Part shown: one piece after another, positions 60,367-64,000 of the stretch | Layout: each line of letters opens with the position of its first letter | How positions within the stretch are numbered: position 1 is the stretch's first letter | Assembly: GCA_026419785.1 (NCBI GenBank) | Contig: JAODTK010001888.1 | Span: forward strand, 333,710 to 397,709 | Length of the DNA: 64,000 nt | Direction: 5' to 3' | Origin: Sclerodactyla briareus | Lineage: Eukaryota; Echinodermata; Holothuroidea; Dendrochirotida; Sclerodactylidae | The notes under the pieces: model-generated | Database searches by the model: none | Told to the model about the DNA's origin: nothing | What the model saw: the letters and a program-made list of their open reading frames with translations, nothing else | Made by a program: the position numbers and the translations under genes

Positions 60367-60810
60367 AAATGGCCGCAGGCGGCCATTTGAAAATTGGTTT
60401 CCAAATAGTTGGGTACATCGTAGCTTGGAACATCATTCCTGGGGTTTGGGGTCGAGATTTCATTGTTCATATCAGCTTCATGATTACAAGTCTCCTAATA
60501 TCTCAAATCCAAATGGCCGCCGTCGGCCATCGTGAAATTGGTTTTCGAAGATTTGACGGAAAATCTCTAGCTTCAAAACATCAATCTGGGGTTTGTGGGT
60601 CGAGGATTGCATTTTTCATATCAGTTTCATGATTCAAGTTCTTTATATCCCAATCAAAATGGCCGCCGTCGGGCATCTTGAAAATTGGTTTCAAATAGTG
60701 AGGTACAACGTGGTTAAAACATTATTCCTGGGGTTGGGGGGGGGCGAGAAATTCATTTTTAATGTCAATTTAATGATTCGAAATCATTCGATATCCCAAA
60801 TCTAGGATTC
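60367..60810 (+). repeat. 145-bp tandem repeat, three units (aaatggccgcc)
   Basis: Units start at 60367, 60511 and 60658 with AAATGGCCGC. Each continues GGCCAT.TTGAAA.TTGGTTT, then an AATAGT.GGGTAC block (lost or altered in unit 2), then TC.TGGGGTTTGGGGTCGA, TTCAT.TT.ATATCA.TTTCA and TGATT. GGCCGCCGTCGGCC is itself palindromic. A fourth, decayed start lies at 60919-60990 (AATGGACTGCTGTCGGCC). From memory, 'AAAATGGCCGCC' minisatellites of this kind recur in marine invertebrate genomes. Confidence 0.85.
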
Positions 60811-60990
60811 CCAGCTTCCGATTGGTCGATTTTAGAGTTCAATTTTAAACTTATAGCCAATTAGGGAGGGTGTTCCTCGTAAATGTGAGGGCGGAAATTG
60901 TGGATTCCTATAGTCAAAAAATGGACTGCTGTCGGCCATCCGAAATTTAGCCATGCTATCGGAACATCATAGATCCTCAATATACGATTT

Positions 60991-61264
60991 TCAAAGCTTG
61001 GAAAAGTCGAGTGAGGAGTACATATGTTCGATCAGTTGCAGTGATACGATTTAATTTTGACTTAAAATACAAGGGGTAGCCGCCAATTAACAGACAATAG
61101 TTGGTCAATTTCCAGGTTCATCGCACTTTATTCGACATCGGCTAGATCGATTAAAAAAGCTCACCACATACTTGAATGAGCGAAGGAATTATGAAAATGA
61201 GAAGGTTCCTGGCCATTTGATAAACGGCTAACATTATTGATAATGCTAAGAAATTCTAAGTTTG
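60991..61264. other. No recognised gene or element
   Basis: AT-rich, stop-rich sequence between two repeats, with nothing to report. Confidence 0.5.
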
Positions 61265-61420
61265 TACATTGCGCTTTCTCGACAAACACCAAGCGCTTCA
61301 CAGATTATTTCATTGGCTCAAGGTACCAATTGAAATACTTGAATTGATACGTTAAGCATATGGATTGACGTTGTAAATCAAGTACTCGCACCGTGTTCCC
61401 ATTGTGCAAGTATGACACGT
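61265..61420. repeat. Worn hairpin repeat related to 32.9-kb repeat
   Basis: TGTACATTGCGCTTTCTCGA (61263-61282) pairs GCGCTT with AAGCGC (61291-61296) and continues CTTCACAGA. This has the same plan as TATAGCGCCCTA ... TAGGGCGCTTCACAAA at 32915. A GGTACCAATTGAAATACTTG tail follows (61322 onward), resembling the 'ggtacccatttataccTg' end that I associate with such repeats. The copy is badly decayed. Confidence 0.4.
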
Positions 61421-61424
61421 CATT

Positions 61425-62462
61425 TGCCAGATTTGAAGGAGTTACAGGATATTGAATTCTAAGTCAAGTTGGTACTTAGGCCCAGGTTAATTTCACTTCG
61501 CAGAATCAACCTAACAAATAAAAAGTTATGATTTGGCATTCGGAAGGAGTGGTGTGCCCGTCCGGTCAGAAAGGGTTCAAAATAAAGCAGCCAATACCTC
61601 ACATTCCACTTCAGAGACACTTCAGAGACAGAGACAGAATAATTTCTATTGTTTATTCCTGGCATCTTACCTGGCCTTAGGATGTGGTTTGACAAGCATG
61701 CTTCAGCCACTCGAATATTTTCTATGATATATTAAAGCAAATTAATATACTAGCGGTTCTATCATGGGCGCGGATCTTTGCCCTCCGGGCCTGACTCTTT
61801 CGATTCTTCAAATCTATGGTATATGGTTGGACGCCCGTCTTCCGAAACATAAACGAGTCCCCCATCCTCGACATTGGGAACATGATTATGTGCATCTGAT
61901 TTGTAAATCTCCATTTACATATGTTAAAGCTCGAAACTGGGAGGGATTGTACCTGCTCAACGAGAATAGTTTGGTTCACCCGGGTCGGATGTAACGAAGA
62001 CTGCAGTCATCCCCGAACACTGTAAACAGTTTATTGTGACTACGTGATTAACACATCCGGCTTAACTTCTGAGAAAAATATTACTGGGGAAATTGCCACT
62101 TTTGGAGAACCGTCATGCTAATGTTGTTCTTGGCGTTTCCGTACGCATTTGACTGTAAAACTCGTGTAGTTGGATTACCGCTAACACGACACGTGATTTT
62201 GTGGGTGAGCTTAACTGCCTATAAACTGCATTGCTACTATCATGTGAAACGGGACTGTCTTTAATTTCGGTGGGGATTGACTTGGTAGTGAATAACTCAG
62301 GGACCTAACCGAAAGCGCTTCGTTGTACATGTGTTGTGACTTGAGGCAGTACGCCAGAACGACAGTTAGCCTTCCTCTCTCTCTCTCGTAGAGAGAGAGA
62401 GAAGAGCCCTGTCCCGCTCTTCTGATCAGGGGACCGAGAGGGTAGGACTATTTCCCCCACAG
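61425..62462. other. No recognised gene; CT/GA hairpin
   Basis: A plus frame at 61764-61994 is open for 76 codons without recognisable features. At 62374-62402 a (CT)n run is followed directly by (GA)n; see its own entry. Confidence 0.45.
62374..62402. repeat. (CT)n-(GA)n hairpin
   Basis: CCTCTCTCTCTCTC at 62374-62387 and GAGAGAGAGAGA at 62391-62402 pair perfectly across a three-base GTA, giving a stem of at least 12 bp. It lies about 60 bp upstream of the 5'-truncated LINE. Confidence 0.85.
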
Positions 62463-63230
62463 GATTTAATATTCAAAGGGATCTTGATATAATCTCCAAA
62501 TGGTCTTGCGATTGGTATATGTTTGAATGCTGATAAGTGCAAGCATGCATTCGACAATCGCAACGCTTCCTCCAAGTTAAATGGATAAAAAATCCATCAG
62601 GTGAATTCAGAAAAAGATATCTCGGAATTCATTGGTAGTCTTCTTAGAAACTCCTAATGGGGAAGCTGAGAGGAGAAAGTAATTGGATCTTGGGCACCGA
62701 TTAGAAGTCCTTCAGGTCATGATGAAGATTCATGTGTCGAATAGTGAGACCTCATTCGTCCAAGTATTGGGTCCTTTCTTCCCGAAAGATAAGCATGTAA
62801 TAGGAAAAATTTCAGAGGAGGGCTACTAGATTAATCACTGTCTTACGGGATTTACACCTTACGACGAAAGATTAAGGCGTCTCGGATTAAGTTCGATGCA
62901 GCTCTAACGAATTCGAAGTTAGTGATTCGGTTTCAAAATTGTTACTGGGGGATATAAAGGGCCTCTCACTACTTTTGTAGTTTTCAAAGTTACTACATAG
63001 GTTAATACCTTAAGCTTCGGGCAAAGGCTGTAGATTGGAATTCGTCAATATTTCTTCTCTGCAGAGAATGATCAATGAGTGAATAGCCTTCCCGAAGAGG
63101 GTTGTTGTCCAAGAGTGAGAATTGCGTTCAGAAAAGTTTTCAAGAAATGTGGGGAATCCTTCAGGTATCTGGGTAATTCTTCTCATTTGGTTGCAGATGC
63201 TGTGACTTCAGGGTTTTCATGCAAAAATAC
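62463..63230 (+). mobile_element. 5'-truncated CR1/L2-like LINE
   Basis: The C-terminal third of the reverse transcriptase is recognisable on the plus strand through many frameshifts: FNIQRDLDIISKWSCDW (62467-62517), a CKH block, VNSEKDIS, then TGFTPYDERLRRLGLSSM (about 62845-62900) and KGPLTTF (about 62958). It ends with EFRQYFFSL, INEWIAFP and GNPSGIWVILLIWLQ near 63040-63200. The final block matches GDSSGICVVLL in the minus-strand LINE at 10-12.7 kb, so both belong to one family or close relatives. There is no RT core upstream of 62463, which is the usual 5' truncation after target-primed reverse transcription. Confidence 0.8.
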
Positions 63231-64000
63231 ACTATAACAAACGATACTGAACTATAACAACATCAATGACCCTCCCTAAAATGAACAAGGAGGGCAATCC
63301 AGAGTTGCAGGGTCTTATCGGCAAAGTGGAACTATTTTCAGTCGCTTCTCGTGTCCGAAAAACAACCTTTTTCCTCCGAAATTGCCGTTGAACCTTTGTT
63401 TGATTCCTGTTTGGATTTGAAACACTTCCAATCTCTAATTATACTATACAAAAAAAAAACATATCTGAAAAAAAAATCCAACATTGGCCACAAATCAAGT
63501 CCGCCCTACCATAAATCCAATTCTAGTAATTTTTCACTGATCGAAAAATTTAGAATCGTTCATCATGCACTCGGCAAATATTTAGGAAAATAGTTGGAAA
63601 ATAGGTAAAGACAAAAAGTTGAGAGTTTTCACCTAATTTTGAGAGGGAATATTGTTTTGTGACCATTCAGGCGTGTGCACTTGTGCAGACTATAATCGGA
63701 AAGCGAAAAGTGGAGATTTGAGGAAACCAAGAGTGATTGGACTGAAAAATCTATTGGCAGTCTATCTAGAGGAATATGCAAAGTGAAATTGTGTAGCACA
63801 TTATGGCTTGATGATCTGAGCTTCAATGGGTCCATAGAATACGACGACTTGCATGGGCTACAACGGTCATTCATATTTAACAGGATATAGGCACATAGCT
63901 TATGCCGCACTGAACCCATGAACAGTATTTAGACACGCTGATAATTTGAATTTTTTAGCACTTAGTCTACAGTCACCAATGGGTCAAACTAAGATATTCG
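63231..64000. other. No recognised gene or element
   Basis: Two frames (63351-63593 plus, 63919-63629 minus) are open but lack motifs. A-runs lie at 63451-63459 and 63470-63477. Confidence 0.5.

Overview
This is animal nuclear DNA with no gene that can be annotated with confidence. No continuous reading frame exceeds about 220 codons. There are no operons, ribosome binding sites, phage modules or CRISPR arrays. Base composition is AT-leaning, and long stop-rich stretches alternate with simple repeats and worn transposable elements. The repeats point to a marine invertebrate, perhaps a deuterostome such as an echinoderm, hemichordate or lancelet. They include CR1/L2-like LINEs, tRNA-derived SINEs with a 'CCTTGnnCAAGG'-type motif, 'tatagcgccctaa...tagggcgctt' hairpin repeats and 'aaatggccgcc' tandem repeats. 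The taxon is inferred from the style of these repeats, from memory, and is not proven.

Layout. 0-7 kb: nothing recognised. 7.26-8.0 kb: 3' end of a non-LTR retrotransposon on the minus strand, ending in an (AAT)n tail. 10.0-12.7 kb: the most complete element, a minus-strand CR1/L2-like LINE with, in order, an SGNH-esterase end of ORF1, an APE endonuclease and a reverse transcriptase, all frameshifted. 13.8-20.0 kb: three SINEs and several two-copy tandem duplications. 22.3 and 44.0 kb: two minus-strand ORFs that could be host exons. 27.6 kb: an in-frame 198-200 bp duplication. 30.5-34.8 kb: a GC-rich palindrome, an interspersed repeat, a hairpin repeat, a 302-bp tandem repeat and a broken copy of a protein family I recall as multi-copy. 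36.15-37.56 kb: a second LINE type, plus strand, with an (ATT)n block. 38.2 kb: a MITE-like palindrome. 47.0-49.9 kb: a 2.9-kb unit bounded by diverged inverted repeats and carrying a reading frame with one stop. 50.3-52.3 kb: copies of repeats also present at 33 and 42.8 kb. 52.75-53.0 kb: a TA/GATA microsatellite. 55.7-60.0 kb: nested tandem duplications with three tRNA-like cassettes. 60.4-60.8 kb: a 145-bp tandem repeat. 62.46-63.23 kb: a 5'-truncated relative of the 10-kb LINE.

Interpretation. The window reads as intergenic or intronic repeat-rich DNA. The LINEs probably supplied the machinery that moved the SINEs. The most unusual object is the long inverted-repeat element at 47.0-49.9 kb. 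Next come the 1.65-kb duplication with tRNA-like cassettes and a coding-like repeat with a perfect splice donor shared by 42.8 and 51.4 kb. Single-base gaps recur inside otherwise perfect microsatellites, so some frameshifts may be assembly errors rather than decay.
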